The translations under genes and the position numbers were made by a program. A stretch of DNA of 64,000 nt, from NCBI GenBank assembly GCA_025200525.1, contig CM045762.1, forward strand, positions 129,755,679-129,819,678, written 5' to 3'. The notes below the pieces were generated by a model. That model saw only the letters and a list, made by a program, of their open reading frames with translations. It was not told the origin of the DNA and did not search any database. Origin of the DNA: Camellia lanceoleosa. Its lineage: Eukaryota > Streptophyta > Magnoliopsida > Ericales > Theaceae. The stretch's first letter is position 1. Each line of letters begins with the position of its first letter. Shown in pieces: positions 12,527-23,965 of this stretch.

Positions 12527-15500
12527 TGTAGACGTCCCCGAACGCCCCGGGAGGGTTAAGTCCCGTTCCGTTCATATTGGGGTCACTACAGTTCAAGGAC
12601 TCAAATGTCACGGTTCTTAATCTTGAACCAAAGAGTCCAAATCCGACAAATCGATTTTGAAAACAGATTTTTTTTGAAAAGAAGTGCCAAACATGGACTG
12701 CTTTGCCAAATACAGAGTCGCCACCTAAATGTTTTTTTAATGAAAAATTTAGGAAACCTGGATTCGGTGCCGAAGGCCACGTGTCCGTCATCACCAAAGT
12801 TGCCTCAGCTCGGGAACTTGGGTACGATTGGAGAAGGTCACTTCATGAGCACCCCCGCTCGCCCGGTCAAAGACCGGCCTTTACTAACCATGATATCTTA
12901 TTTTGAAAACATTGTGCGTTCTCATTCCGGTTATTAGCCTAAATTTACTATGTGATGCGCACAGCATACAAGTATGGATTGGATCACCTGAATTGGAACA
13001 AAACACTTCATGTTCGTTTGTTTGAAAAATGGTTTGATGGTGCTACTCGCAGGTAGGCTAAGACGTGGATTTGCCACCCTCGGGTGGGCTTAAGAAAACA
13101 TGATTTTGCCACTATCTAATGGGCTTTAAAACAAACATTTGATGAATTGTTCCAATCCAAATAGCCCAACCTCCACCCACAGGCATTCAAGGCAGTTAAA
13201 TCACATAAGCAGTTAGCCTCATGGTAAGCATGCTATCATGGCAGTCACTCACACGCATGCAAGGATGCTAAAGCATAAAACTCACCGAGTACTCCAAGCC
13301 AAAACAGAAACTCATTAGAAATCATGCATGATTCTAAATATACAGGATTGCCTAATGCAACACATGCAAAAATGCAACTATAGCAGGCTCGGCTATCCTA
13401 AACATGGCATATGAAATGCTACAGCTATCATGTATTCAACTTGGAATTGAAATACAAATGCAGTTAGTATGTTGCGCCGAGCCCGGTGCATGTAAAACAG
13501 ATGAATGAATGCAAACATGCTATCATACTGTATGCTAATTGAAATATGCCCTAATCTAACCATCATAAGAAGGTAAATAAAAGGGAAGAAAGACGTGGGA
13601 TTGGAAGACATACATCACACTCACCCACACTTATTACAATTTTGCCCTCGCACAGAGGGTCCGAATAAATATACAGTCCCGAATAAAAGAATAGTACAGT
13701 CGAAATAATACAGTCCAAATAATGTACAAATTCCTAATTAATTAACAAATTAACTAAGAAAGTCAGAATCGCATGCAAGCGACGCCTTGATTCCGCTTCG
13801 GGTGATGAATGATGCATGTTCGGGTTGCCTTTGTGCAGAAATCCATGACGATGCCCCAATTAGCCTCTGTTTGCACCTGTTCTTGAAATGTGTGCCAAGC
13901 TCAAAAGTTCTTGATTCTTCATTTTCTTTAGAAGCGAGAAAGGGGCATGGAATGTATTTTCACAAATGTATGCATGTCTTGATCCTCGTGCCACCAATCA
14001 CGCATATCGATGCATGATGGCCGAGGAGCCGAATTGCACAACTTAATATGAAATGAATGCATATGAAAATTTAACTAAAACCTAACTCCGTCATGGATAA
14101 TCCGGAGTGTCGGTGACTGGGAATTGAGACACGTTCCGTCACTTGGAGTACGGAACGTACCTCGTTTCCCATGCCCGGGGTAACTCCTATCCCGAACACG
14201 ATGCAATATGCATGATATGCATGAAATGCAACTAAGATATAACCTAACATGCAAAATGCTACGAAATGGCATACACGATGCACGAGATGAGACGGCATAC
14301 ACAATGCGCTAATATACAACCTAGCATACACACATGCTATGGAATGAAATGGCATACACAATGCAATATGGACTTACACTAACATGAGTGGACCTCAGCC
14401 ACACTCACATAAGAGGCCATAATGATGAAAATTAGACAACTCGGGATACGTGCACACGTGCACGCAAACTGAGGACCGAACCTACGGCACGGAATGCCAC
14501 TCTAACAAGACATGGAAAAACACAAAGAATGGCCTACTATCATGCAAAAATCAGTGGTAAAATGAGATGCAAAACATCCCCGAAACCCGGTAAAATGAAA
14601 CCCGATGCATGAAACGAGTCCCGAAACACGGGTTTTGGCGCATGAAATGGCCTATAACTATACAATGCATACATAATTTGAATATGAAATGAAAATACAG
14701 AAGCAAGGCAGCCTTGAGACAAGAATTTTTACAGTTTAGAGTGAGGCCAAACAGTGGGCCCAGGTAGGGCTAAATTAGCATACAAAAATGGCTCCGCAAG
14801 GGAGGTAATGAAGCAAGTCACAAATTCTGGCTCCAAAAAGGGAAGGGGCCTTCTACAATATTGAAGAGGGGCCAAAAATATGATGTATTACAGTTTATGA
14901 CAAACTCTAAAAACAGATACAAGTATGCTCAAAATGCTATGCAAGAAATAGGCCAAAAAAAGGGCAAAGAAGCAAGTGGTGCATGGAGGTCTCAAACAAG
15001 TGAGGACCCTTCAAAAATTTTGAAGAGGGGCCCAAAATAAGGCTTTTTACAGTTGATGGACGAGCTCAAAACAGTGTAAAAATAGGCTCAAAATATCATG
15101 CAAAATGAGGCCACCAAAAGGGCTATAACATGAAGTATACAAAAGGTATCTCAAACAGCCATAGACCCTTAATGAAACATGAACAGGGGGTTAAAATAGG
15201 GCCATTTTTAGTTCTGACCAAAGTCCAAAAACAGATACACAATAGGCTAATAAATCATGCAAAAAAGGGGACCAAAGAGGGGTACAATGGAAAATGGTAC
15301 ACGAAGGTCCCAAACAGTGGTGAGCCCTTCTTAAATGTTTAAGAAGGGCTTAAAATAAGCTCAGTTATAGTTCATATCATACCTCAAAACAGATTACACA
15401 TAGGCCAAAAATACTATGCAAGATAATGGCATACAAAGGGATATTGAAGCAAGTGTAAAATGGGGGTCCCAAACAGGGTAAGACCCTGAATGAAATAGAA

Positions 15501-16923
15501 AAGTGAGCTCAAAAAAATGACATTTTCAGTTATGGCCGAAGCTCAAAACAGCAAGCAAAAAGCGCTAAGAAAACTTGCAAAAATGAGATAGAAAAGGGAA
15601 AAATGATGCTTACCCTTGAAGACTAATCCTTTGCTACCTCTTGGACCAAGAAAAGCTGCCTCCTACCCTCTAAGAAGACCTCCAAGCTGCTGGAAATGGA
15701 AGTGGTAGTGTAGTGCTAGGTGGTGGTGTGAAAAAGGGGTAGAACTTGGTTGTTTTTGAAGGTTAAAGAGAGAGATGGATGGAGGTATGTATATGCAAGC
15801 TCAAGGCCATTTTTCCAACCCTTGGACCAATGTTGGAGGCCAGTTATATAGACCAAAGAGGAGGAGAAAAGGAGGGAAAAAAATGGGGAAAATAGCCAAG
15901 TTTCCCCAAAGTTGTCCCTCCTGATCTGATTTTTGGGGGAAAAAAGTATACAGCTGTAATGTACTCACCTTGAGGAGCAAGGCCGGCCAGGTTTTGGAGC
16001 TGCAGGTGGCTGGCCAGCCTCCCCCCATGGCCGGCCGGCTAGGGGTCAAAAAGGCCAAGGTGAATTAATGGCTGGCCACCACAAATTGGTGTTCTCTCAG
16101 ATGCCCTCAACACAGCCCTGTGGTCCAAAATTGGAGGAAATGAAACAAGAGAGAGAACAAGCCATTTTTCAAAGGGGTTCAAAAGGTTCAAATGGAATTA
16201 CTGGCCGGCCATGTGATATTTGTGTCCTCCCAGGTGTGTACAACACAAATATGTGGTTTGGAGCTGAAGAAAGTGGCCTTAGGGTGGTCAACATTGGCTT
16301 TGAAGTGAAAAAAATGGGTGTCGGAGGGCGATGAAGGAATATAACTGGTTGCTGAAACAATTACTGGCCTCCCACCCTTTTATGACCTTCCTAGTGATGA
16401 AACAGAGGTCCCTGCCAAAAATGAACGAAAACCGATACAAAATGAAGGTTCAGGGGCGAAATCATCAAGGCCCCGAACCGATCATTAGGCACGTGAGTGG
16501 TGTTCGACCATGAAGTGGATCTCTCAGACCACAGTGTCCCTCAAAAGGGAGTAAATAAAATGCTTACTAAAAACCAGAGCAAACAGAGGTAGTTAGGCGG
16601 TCCCGAACCGAGGCACACAGCTTGACGGCTCCGAAAATCGGGAACCGGGCTCCAAAATGGGAAGAATGGCCTACGACCACGAAATGTAGCCCACGGCCAC
16701 TGAGAGATAATATATGAGACCTCTCCCTTCCTTTGGAAAGAGAAACAGAGAAAACCAAGCTTGGTTCACAAACCAAGGCAAGGCACAGAAAAGCCCGGAA
16801 GTTCGGAGGCAGGGTTCACGGCCGAGACTCTGAAACCTCTGGACGAGCACGATATGCAACATCACCAAGCGCTCAATCGGTGACGTCTGAGTCTTAAGGT
16901 CGGTCAAAAATGGGGTGTCTACA
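12527..16923 (-). repeat. 3' LTR of the giant element
   Basis: On the element's strand it starts TGTAGACACCCC at 16923 and ends GGGGACGTCTACA at 12527, with length 4,397 bp. It matches 33022-37433 throughout and the solo LTR 55007-59090. Where I compared the outer 230 bases, the two LTRs differ at roughly one site in ten, mostly transitions, while inner stretches look closer, so the insertion is not recent. It contains GGCCGGCC words (about 15981-16210), a tandem array (14727-15600) and TATATAA read on the minus strand near 15848. Confidence 0.9.
14727..15600. repeat. Degenerate ~160-bp tandem repeat inside the LTR
   Basis: Six diverged units each open with a ttacagtt-like word, at about 14727, 14886, 15046, 15208, 15363 and 15524 (steps of 159, 160, 162, 155 and 161). 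Inside each unit follow an aaaacag(ata) word, an atgcaa(aa) word, a run such as gaagcaagt, and a word pair like cccttc...gaagaggg. The same array is visible in the other LTR (about 35227-36060) and, in reverse orientation, in the solo LTR (about 56360-56900). Confidence 0.7.
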
Positions 16924-16938
16924 ATTGCCCCTCTTTAA
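16924..16938 (-). other. Polypurine tract of the giant element
   Basis: On the minus strand TTAAAGAGGGGCAAT immediately precedes the TG of the 3' LTR. The AAAGAGGGG run suits a plus-strand primer and its position is exactly as expected. Confidence 0.75.
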
Positions 16939-17867
16939 CAGAACTCGGAAGTCACAAGTGACGGGAGTGAATGTCAAAGCCCAGAGACGATCCATTTTTG
17001 ACAAGGCGGAAGACTTAGACAATCATACAAGATGAACAGAGATATGCCCGCAGGCAAGGGGGCAAAATGCAAAGCGATATGCACAGAGCCAGATGTAACT
17101 TAATGATCATGCAAATGCAGCAAGCTGTAATGAAGCAAGTATTCGCAAATAGATGCAACAGTTTTAAGCAAGAATGCAAAGCAACAACTACATTTCATGC
17201 AGTTAAGAATGCGGAGAATTGTTCAACTCTCGTCACGTCTCACACGGAGAAGATACGATAGCTGAGCGATTCGTCTGGTCACACCAGCTTCAAATGAACC
17301 GTACATACAATATCGTGCCTGCGAAAGAGAGAAACTCAACAAGCACAACATGTTTAGAAAGATATATCCAATGTGATATCGAAAGTTCGACAAAAGCTGT
17401 GTCAGTGGGTGAATGCATCGTAGTGCGAGAAAGGAGCGTGCGTGACAATGCAAGCTTAAACACAGAGGCATGGTAATATCAAGAAAACATGCATGACAAT
17501 GCAAGTATGTTCATGAGAATGCAAGTTATGAGCGTGATAATGCAAAACGAGCATAAATTAGGGTGCACGTTTGTTACGAAACAACGAGTAAGGAAACGCG
17601 CGTTTCAACGAAGGCGACTCGATCGTGGCCTCTGGTTCACCCCCCGGAGGGGTTACAACACGTTCAAAAAGGATACACCTTGATTTTGATGAGTAATGAT
17701 GAGACAATGTCAGAAATGGAAGCTGAAGTTCCAGCGGAGCGATTTCGTGACAGAAAGTGCACTTTTCTTGAACTTTTCAGGTCCTAGGAACTCCAATCTT
17801 CCTCAAAATTTTCAGAGAGCTAGGTGGGCATGTGGGGAACACCACCGGCCACTTTTATTCCCTAGGG
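16939..17867. other. Spacer between the 3' LTR and the PMD gene
   Basis: No gene is supported. The stretch is rich in atgcaa and gcatg words, giving short spurious reading frames on both strands. It lies between the polypurine tract and the GGCCGGCC block. Confidence 0.5.
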
Positions 17868-17935
17868 GAGGCCACCGGCCACTTTTTGAAAAGAGAATGG
17901 CCGACCAGCCAGAAAAGGTGGCCGGCCGGCCACCT
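17868..17935 (+). promoter_or_regulatory. GGCCGGCC-rich block upstream of the PMD gene
   Basis: A block reading accggccactttttg, then gaccagccagaaaagg, then tggccggccggccac lies about 390 bases before the putative start of the PMD gene. A similar succession precedes the second antisense gene at 22432-22515. The similarity is seen directly; a promoter role is inference. No convincing TATA box was found for this copy. Confidence 0.45.
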
Positions 17936-18325
17936 GCCCAAATCCGCGGGCATTTTGGTCTTTTCACCTTCTTTTCTTTAAATCTACTTACCCAAACACT
18001 TTGAGCTCATAACTTCAGGTCCGAAATCATCTTCTCCTCCCTCCCAAACCATTTTCCTCTCCAGATCTGAGCTCTATACGCGTTTTTCAACCCCCCACGC
18101 AAGTTGTTTTCGCGAAAACTTTCAGTTTTAAACACTTTGAACCGATTAAATTTTGATTTCAGGGCTTCTTTTCTCATTTTCACCACTTGAGGTAAGTTTG
18201 TCTCAATATTTGGAAGATTTTCTCGGGGGTTGACTTTTGTTGACTTTTTCATTTCCCGAGAGTTGACTTTTGTTGACTTTTTCCAATTTTGTCTCATTTT
18301 TGCTCCTTTTTGCAGATTTTCTGAA

Positions 18326-21156
18326 ATGGCCGGTCATTTTCCTCACGTCAGAGGTCCTTCGAGTGCCGGGGATGATTTTGATGTCATGACTCTGCCTCCG
18401 AGGGTTTGACCCTTCATTCTCGAGAGTCGCCCACCAAGACACGTTCTTCATGGTAGTTTTCCGTCACTTCACTGACTTTAATGAGCGAGCACCCGGAGAT
18501 CTGCTTCTGCGGGAGCCAGAGTATCACCTCTCCCACGAGGCACGAGAGGTATTTACTTCGTTTTTTACCTTTTCTACAACATATTCCGTGTTTTTCATGC
18601 ACTTTGTGTCTTTGCCATGTTTGTCTGCTCATTTTGAGGAAGCAGCTTATTTATAATGTTTAGTTCATGACACAGCATCCTGTTTGCATTCTGAACACAC
18701 AGTTCAATCACTTGAATTTCTGAACACTGGGCCCATAAATTGATTGTGGACGCACGGCACACACTGGTAGGGAATTGAACACACGGCCCAATACTTGAAT
18801 TCTGAGATGAACACACACAGTTCATTGTTGAGGTGAACACACGACACACACTGATTAAGAGTTGAACACGCAGCCTAAACATTTGAGATGAACACGCAGT
18901 CTATATTTTGATGTCGAGCACACAGCTAGTCATTGAGGTAAACACACGACACACACTGATTGAGAATAGAACACGCAGCCCTAACTCAGATTTTCTAAAC
19001 ACACAGCCCAAATTGAAGGTGAACATGCAGCACACACTGATTGAGAGTAGAACACACAGCCCTAACTCGGATTTTCTGAACACACAGCCCAAATTGAAGG
19101 TGAACACGCAGCACACGCTGATTGAGAGTAGAACATGCAGCCCTAACTCGGATTTTCTGAACACATAGCCCAAATTGAAGGTGAACACGCAGCACACACT
19201 GATGTAGAGTAGAACACACAGCCCTAACTCGGATCTTCTGAACACACAGCCCAAATTGAAGGTGAACACGCAGCACACACTGATGTAGAGTAGAACACAC
19301 AGCCCTAACTCGGATCTTCTGAACACACAGCCCATTCTTTGAAGGTGAACACGCAGCACACACTGATGTAGAGTAGAACACACAGTTCGCTTACTTTACT
19401 TTGCACGTAGCCTATTTACTTGCGCACAACTTATTCATTTCATTTGCACACAGCTCATTCATTTTATACTGACACATGTATTCATTCTGAATGCAGGTTG
19501 GTTCTCGCACTGTGCGGGGATACGACTCCACCGCTGCTAGAGATTGGTATGCTGAGCTCCCGGAGGCTGTTCGGGATTTAGTAGATTTGGTGGGGTTCGG
19601 GTCCTTCTGCGCTGGGTTATCGCATTGTCCTGCCAGGAGGACACTGATGGCAGCTTTGGTGGAGAGATGGTGGGACATCACCAACTCCTTTCATTTTTCC
19701 ACCACTGGGGATTTGACTATGACCCCGCTGGATTTTGTTGTATTGACTGGCCTGGACATAGGACGTTGGCCCATTCCTTACGACGAGGACATGGGCGAAT
19801 GGGAGGCCGCTTAGATACATTTGCTGGGGGCCCTCCCGCCTGTTGATAGAGCTTCAGGGAGAGTCCGATACACTTGGTTCTCTTCCCATTTTCGGAGGAA
19901 GGGGATGGAGCCCGGAACTCTTAAGGAGGCAGAGCAGTATGCCCGTGGTTTTCTTATGTTCCTCTTCGGGACTACTCTGTTCGCCGATAGAGGGAACACG
20001 GTTGGGCTGTATCTGTTGAGCGCTCTGGTGGACCTATCACAGGTCGGACGGTACCACTGGGGTGGCACCGGCCTGGCTACCTTTTACTGCTACATGAGCG
20101 CGACCTCCCACGGGCAAGGAGACTTACTTTGCGGTTATTGGAGAGCCTGGCAGGTACTTTCTGTCCTCTTGATTTACATTTCTGCTCCTCATTACTTGTA
20201 CATTGCACACACAACGCACTTTACACTCTGTATTTTGCCTTCAGCACTTTGTATTTACATTCTGCATTGCTTTATTCAGTTATGGGTCTACGTATATTTC
20301 CCAACGTTAGCCCTAGAGTTGGTGGTGGCAGGGCCCCTCATGACCCCGTACTCACTGGTATTCGAGGGCCAGCACCGGCCGAGACCCCGAGAGACTCTCT
20401 TTATCTCTGGCGAGATTTTGACCTTTGTCTTGAGACGACGTAGGTATTTCAGAACTCTCAGTCCCTTCCGTTTTCATCTTTGATCTGCCCCTTATATTCC
20501 CAATTTCTGATTGGTTTATGCACTGGTTATCCACAGATTACATGGCAGCCTTGGGCGCTCTTGGGTGATGGTCTCCGATTTCAGTATGTCAGAGGATCGG
20601 GCACCTCCCAAAGACAGATCTGCTCAAGGACGGTTGGTAGAGCATGGTTTACGGGAAACGCTTTTTCGTCGGTATGGGGTACACTTCTCGAGACCCTCCC
20701 GCGACACCCCGGTCGATATCTTGCCGATAGGCTCTCTTCGGGATGTTGTTAGTGCTATCTTTGAGCGATGCTTTGCTATATCTTGAAGAGGGGGACTATG
20801 CCACTTATCGCCACGTATATCTGATGCCTCCCTTGACGGGAGCGTGTACTCCGTCACTGAGGCCTGCTAGTGTGCCATCTTCGAGTCAGGCTCGTGCTAC
20901 AGATATCCCTTCCTCCAGCAGGGCTGGTACGTCTAGAGGTGGGGGTGGGTCGGTTCCCCCGATCCCTCCGACTCTTCATCATCCTGGGTGGCTAGACATG
21001 CCGACCGAGTTGACGAGTTGGCAATTTGGGGCTCTTTACCAGGTCTCGCTGGAGCCTCCCATTCCTGACCATAGATATGTCAGAGATCCTGATTCACCCG
21101 ATATGCTTCTGACTTTGATTTATCGATCGGATACTTGGACATTCATTCCTTCTTGA
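18326..21156 (+). pseudogene. Antisense plant mobile domain (PMD) gene, decayed
   Basis: Runs opposite to the retrotransposon's own genes. Plant mobile domain proteins (relatives of MAIN/MAIL1) occur as host genes and as passengers of plant transposons. Probable exon 1 (18326-18548) has a TGA early on. The core exon (19497-20153) shows the diagnostic run: ALVERWWDITNSFHF, TTGDLTMTPLDFVVLTGLDI, and later TWFSSHFRRK and YLLSALVDLSQVGRYHWGG. It has one in-frame TAG at about 19812. Introns are inferred at 18549-19496, 20154-20279 and about 20440-20536 from gt...ag borders with frame continuity (LWVYVYFP and ITWQPW follow the last two). The 20280 exon carries a frameshift. A Pro/Ser-rich tail ends at 21156. 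The domain call is strong; exon borders are approximate. Confidence 0.8.
18690..19400. repeat. 81-bp tandem array within a PMD intron
   Basis: Five well-kept units start at 18970, 19051, 19132, 19213 and 19294, spaced exactly 81 bp, with a following start at 19377. More diverged copies reach back to about 18690. Each unit contains two aacacrcagccc words and a cagcacacactgat word. Because 81 is a multiple of three, the minus strand shows a long but meaningless repetitive frame. The array lies entirely inside the inferred intron 18549-19496. Confidence 0.85.
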
Positions 21157-22084
21157 TAGTTTTGCATTTGTATCTCAACCTCTGTTGAGTCGTGGATGAG
21201 ATGCTTGGAGTGATGGCGCATTTGAGGGCATGATCTGAGGAGGAGGCCTGGTGGCCATTATGGGTGTGCAGGTACTGTTCATCTTTCTTGCATTTATCAT
21301 ATTTCTAATGACACGCTGGTCTTGAACATTCTACTGCATTGATAGGCTGTTTGTGTAGAGCACATTTGACACACACCCCACTCATATACTGTACTTGCAT
21401 CTGATTTTCATATTTGAACTGATGTATTGAACTCTTCACTTTCAGATGCCTCCTGTATATGCTCATGTGGGCGGCCACCGAGCCTTCTCGGGGAGGTCGA
21501 TCTGGACCTTTCGAGGCGTGCCATTTGGGCCCTTCGAGGGCCATCCGTGCCTTTCGGGAGTTGGGCCATCCAGCCTTTCGAGGAGCTCGAGGAGGTCCTT
21601 TCAGACCTTGAGGCACATATTATAGAGGCGAGCCCGATGAGGATGAGGAGGAGGAGGTCAGACCGTCGATCGGAGATATCCGTGAGGAGGATTCGGTCTT
21701 GGTTAGGATAGAGGCGAGGTGAGGGGATCTGAGGATGACAGCTCAGGCAGGATGATGATGGTGGTGCAGAGGTTGTCTCATAAAGAGGATGAGGAGGGCC
21801 TCTCATTCCGCTCCGAGGGTATTGATCTTCTTTGTTTCCTGCTTTATTTTCCTTTTTGCTAGTAGTTTGTAACACTTTGCATATTGTTAGGCAGTTTTAT
21901 TTTCTGTAAAACTTGTACCTTTATTTGTAAAAGGAAATATAACTGGGTGAAACAGCTTTTGAAAAAGTGTCGTATTTTTATGCTCTCAGTATCGCATCGC
22001 ATCATTTTGCACAAAAATGGGATTGAATGGAAATGTGCACTGTGTATTTACCGGGTCAGGTAATGAACCGACACAACAAATCAA
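21157..22084. other. Region downstream of the PMD gene
   Basis: Plus-strand frames at 21427-21711 are GC-rich and lie after a tttcag, so a further 3' exon of the PMD gene is possible, but nothing recognisable is encoded. The remainder is AT-rich and resembles a 3' UTR, although no clean AATAAA was seen. Confidence 0.4.
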
Positions 22085-22303
22085 ACAACTCGACTCACTA
22101 AGAAATAACAGAATCTTAGCAAGTTTACAACTCGATAAGCAAAATACAACAATGTTAACGACTCGATAAACAAGACTTAACAAAATTGCGTAAACAAAGA
22201 GTAACAACTCAAAACACAAAATACGACAACTCGACAAAACTTACAACTCGATAAACAAAATGACAACTCGATAAGCAAAAATTACAACTTGATAAACAAA
22301 ATA
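22085..22303. repeat. Short tandem repeat of acaactcgataa(a/g)caaaat type
   Basis: About ten variants of (ac)aactcgata(a)acaaaa follow each other at irregular spacing, some with inserted bases. The array lies between the two antisense genes, just upstream of the second gene's GGCCGGCC block. Confidence 0.7.
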
Positions 22304-22431
22304 AAGCGTGCCGGACGGTGCAGGCGTGAACGCATCCAAGCAGAGAAGTGGAGGCCTTGATACACCGTGCTTGGAAATGCAGAACTTTCCTTTGGAGAGA
22401 AAAAGAGGACCAAAGGCATACATTGGAGCAT

Positions 22432-22584
22432 GGCCGGCCACTTTTTGGAGCCGGCCGGCCAGTTTTTTGTATCTGAGGGGAGAAATGTGGCCTGCCAGCT
22501 AGAAAAGGTGGCCGGCCACTTATTTCAGCAGCCGTCAAATTTTTGACACGTGTCCCCTGAATAGTGTCCCATCTTCTATAAAAG
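22432..22584 (+). promoter_or_regulatory. Candidate promoter of the second antisense gene
   Basis: A GGCCGGCC-rich block (22432-22515; ggccggccacttttt, ctgccagctagaaaagg, tggccggccac) is followed by a canonical TATA box, ctataaaag at 22576-22584, 56 bases before an ATG at 22632. This spacing suits a plant RNA polymerase II promoter with a short leader. The block resembles the one upstream of the PMD gene at 17868-17935. Confidence 0.55.
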
Positions 22585-22631
22585 CTCCAACTTCGGAACT
22601 CATTCATTTCATCACTGCTTTGCACAAAAAA

Positions 22632-23620
22632 ATGGAGGCATTTCTCATAGAAAATCTCACATCTTGGATCTCTTCTCTAGATGTCTCGGAAAAGTTGAAT
22701 TTCCGAGGTTTCGGCTTGAATGCACTATGCCCACTGAGCCGCACTCCGCTACACTTTCCCTTCCTCCATGCCGCAGCGAGGTTTTGGAACCCAGTGACGC
22801 ATGTTTTCAGCTTCAGCGGGCAAGAGGTATGTCCAACTTTCGAAGATTTTCAGGTTTTGATGGAATCTGAACGCTGTGAAGAAATTTTGCCTCAATTTCG
22901 CTTTGGCCACGCCCAAGCTTTAGGGGAAATGTGTGGGCTCACCATGCATGATGCTCGATCTCTGATATGCAACGGGGAACTGGACGTTCTTGGCTTGATC
23001 CATCGCTAATCTGATGCTGGCGACCGCGGCAACCATTATTGGCAAGGCTTTCGGCAACACGCCCTTTGCTTGTGTATGCTATCCCACTTTCTGCTCACTT
23101 CAGGATTTGGTGGATCTAGCATCCGTCTGGTTGAAGTTGCTTACGGCTTGAGAGAAGGAAAGAGCTGTATTACTATGACACTGGCCGAGACGCTGATGGG
23201 TTTGGATGCTTTCTATCGCCGGGAGACGACCAGATTTGCAGGGAGTCCACTATTGCTACAGGTAATGTTTCCCACCCAATCTCACATATATATTTGCTCA
23301 CATCACTCGGCCTTCAGGCTCGGTTTTTCTCACAAAACCCATTTCTTACTTTTCTCTCATCGCACATCTCTCTATTCTTTATTCTCTCATTTTTCATCCC
23401 TCCCCAGGTATGGTTGATGGATAAATTGCAAGTTGTGGACTCTTGTCCAGCCTACTCAGCCCACGGCTACTTCTTTCGCCAATGCTTAGTTGATGCCCCT
23501 GATGAAAGGTGGTGGTTCGACTGGATGTGCAACTTGTCTGTAGATCGCATTGCTTGGCGCTGCCCTTGGCTCAATCTCCCAGCAATGGGTTATAACATGT
23601 CGGTGATCGGGATTGATTGA
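22632..23620 (+). pseudogene. Antisense DUF7745-like gene, decayed
   Basis: Plus-strand gene opposite to pol. From the ATG at 22632 the frame encodes about 125 residues, including ARFWNPVTHVFSFSGQEVCP and TFEDFQVLM. This matches the opening of DUF7745, a domain of unknown function common in plant retrotransposon-derived proteins (pattern: aromatic-D/N-P, then CFTF-like, then PT-x-E/D-E/D). A TAA at 23007 interrupts, and the same frame goes on with SHFLLTSGFGGSSIRLVEVA. An intron with gt...ag borders, 23262-23407, joins LLLQ to VWLMDKLQVVDS. The last exon has WWFDWMCNLSVDRIAW and ends at 23620. The protein's activity is unknown. Confidence 0.68.
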
Positions 23621-23959
23621 TTAGTCGACCACTGTATTCTACTTTCCGTTCAGTTCTGCGTCGGTTTGGTCATGATCGACTTGCCCACGGAGGATTGAGT
23701 ATCCATTGTTTTCGGTCGGTACACAACTTGCCTGATATGCCACGACATGGAGGACTAGAGAACTCCTAGCCCCCGCCCCTACTTTTAACTGCACTTTGTC
23801 CGACGAGTGCTGGGATTGGCTCAATGAGGAGGCACAAACCGGGCCCAGCTTGGCATCAGGGGCTTTGACTAGCTCCAGAAGGGGGCGCAGGGACACCTGA
23901 CTTGACTATGCCCCAGATTTATTGCTTTATTAGTACTTTCAAGTTTTCATTATGAGTGT

Positions 23960-23965
23960 AATAAA
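23960..23965 (+). terminator. Candidate poly(A) signal of the DUF7745-like gene
   Basis: AATAAA about 340 bases after the last exon's stop codon, in AT-rich DNA on the same strand. Together with the TATA box at 22576 it frames a transcription unit of about 1.4 kb. Single hexamers arise by chance, so support is modest. Confidence 0.4.

Noticed and set aside
12605..12937. Plus-strand frame of about 110 codons, repeated near 33168 and on the minus strand near 58661
   Set aside because: It lies in the LTR of the giant family, recurs only because the LTR is repeated, and is antisense to the element with no recognisable protein.
18901..19383. A 160-residue minus-strand frame with a 27-residue repeat
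   Set aside because: It is the product of an 81-bp tandem array whose length is a multiple of three. It lies in the inferred intron and shows no domain.
18690..19400. CRISPR-like regular spacing
   Set aside because: The repeats are directly abutting 81-bp units without unique spacers, in plant DNA; this is a tandem repeat, not a CRISPR array.
21427..21711. Additional antisense gene
   Set aside because: Gly/Arg/Glu-rich low-complexity frame close after the PMD gene. It may be a last exon of that gene, but splice sites and similarity are not convincing enough for a separate call.
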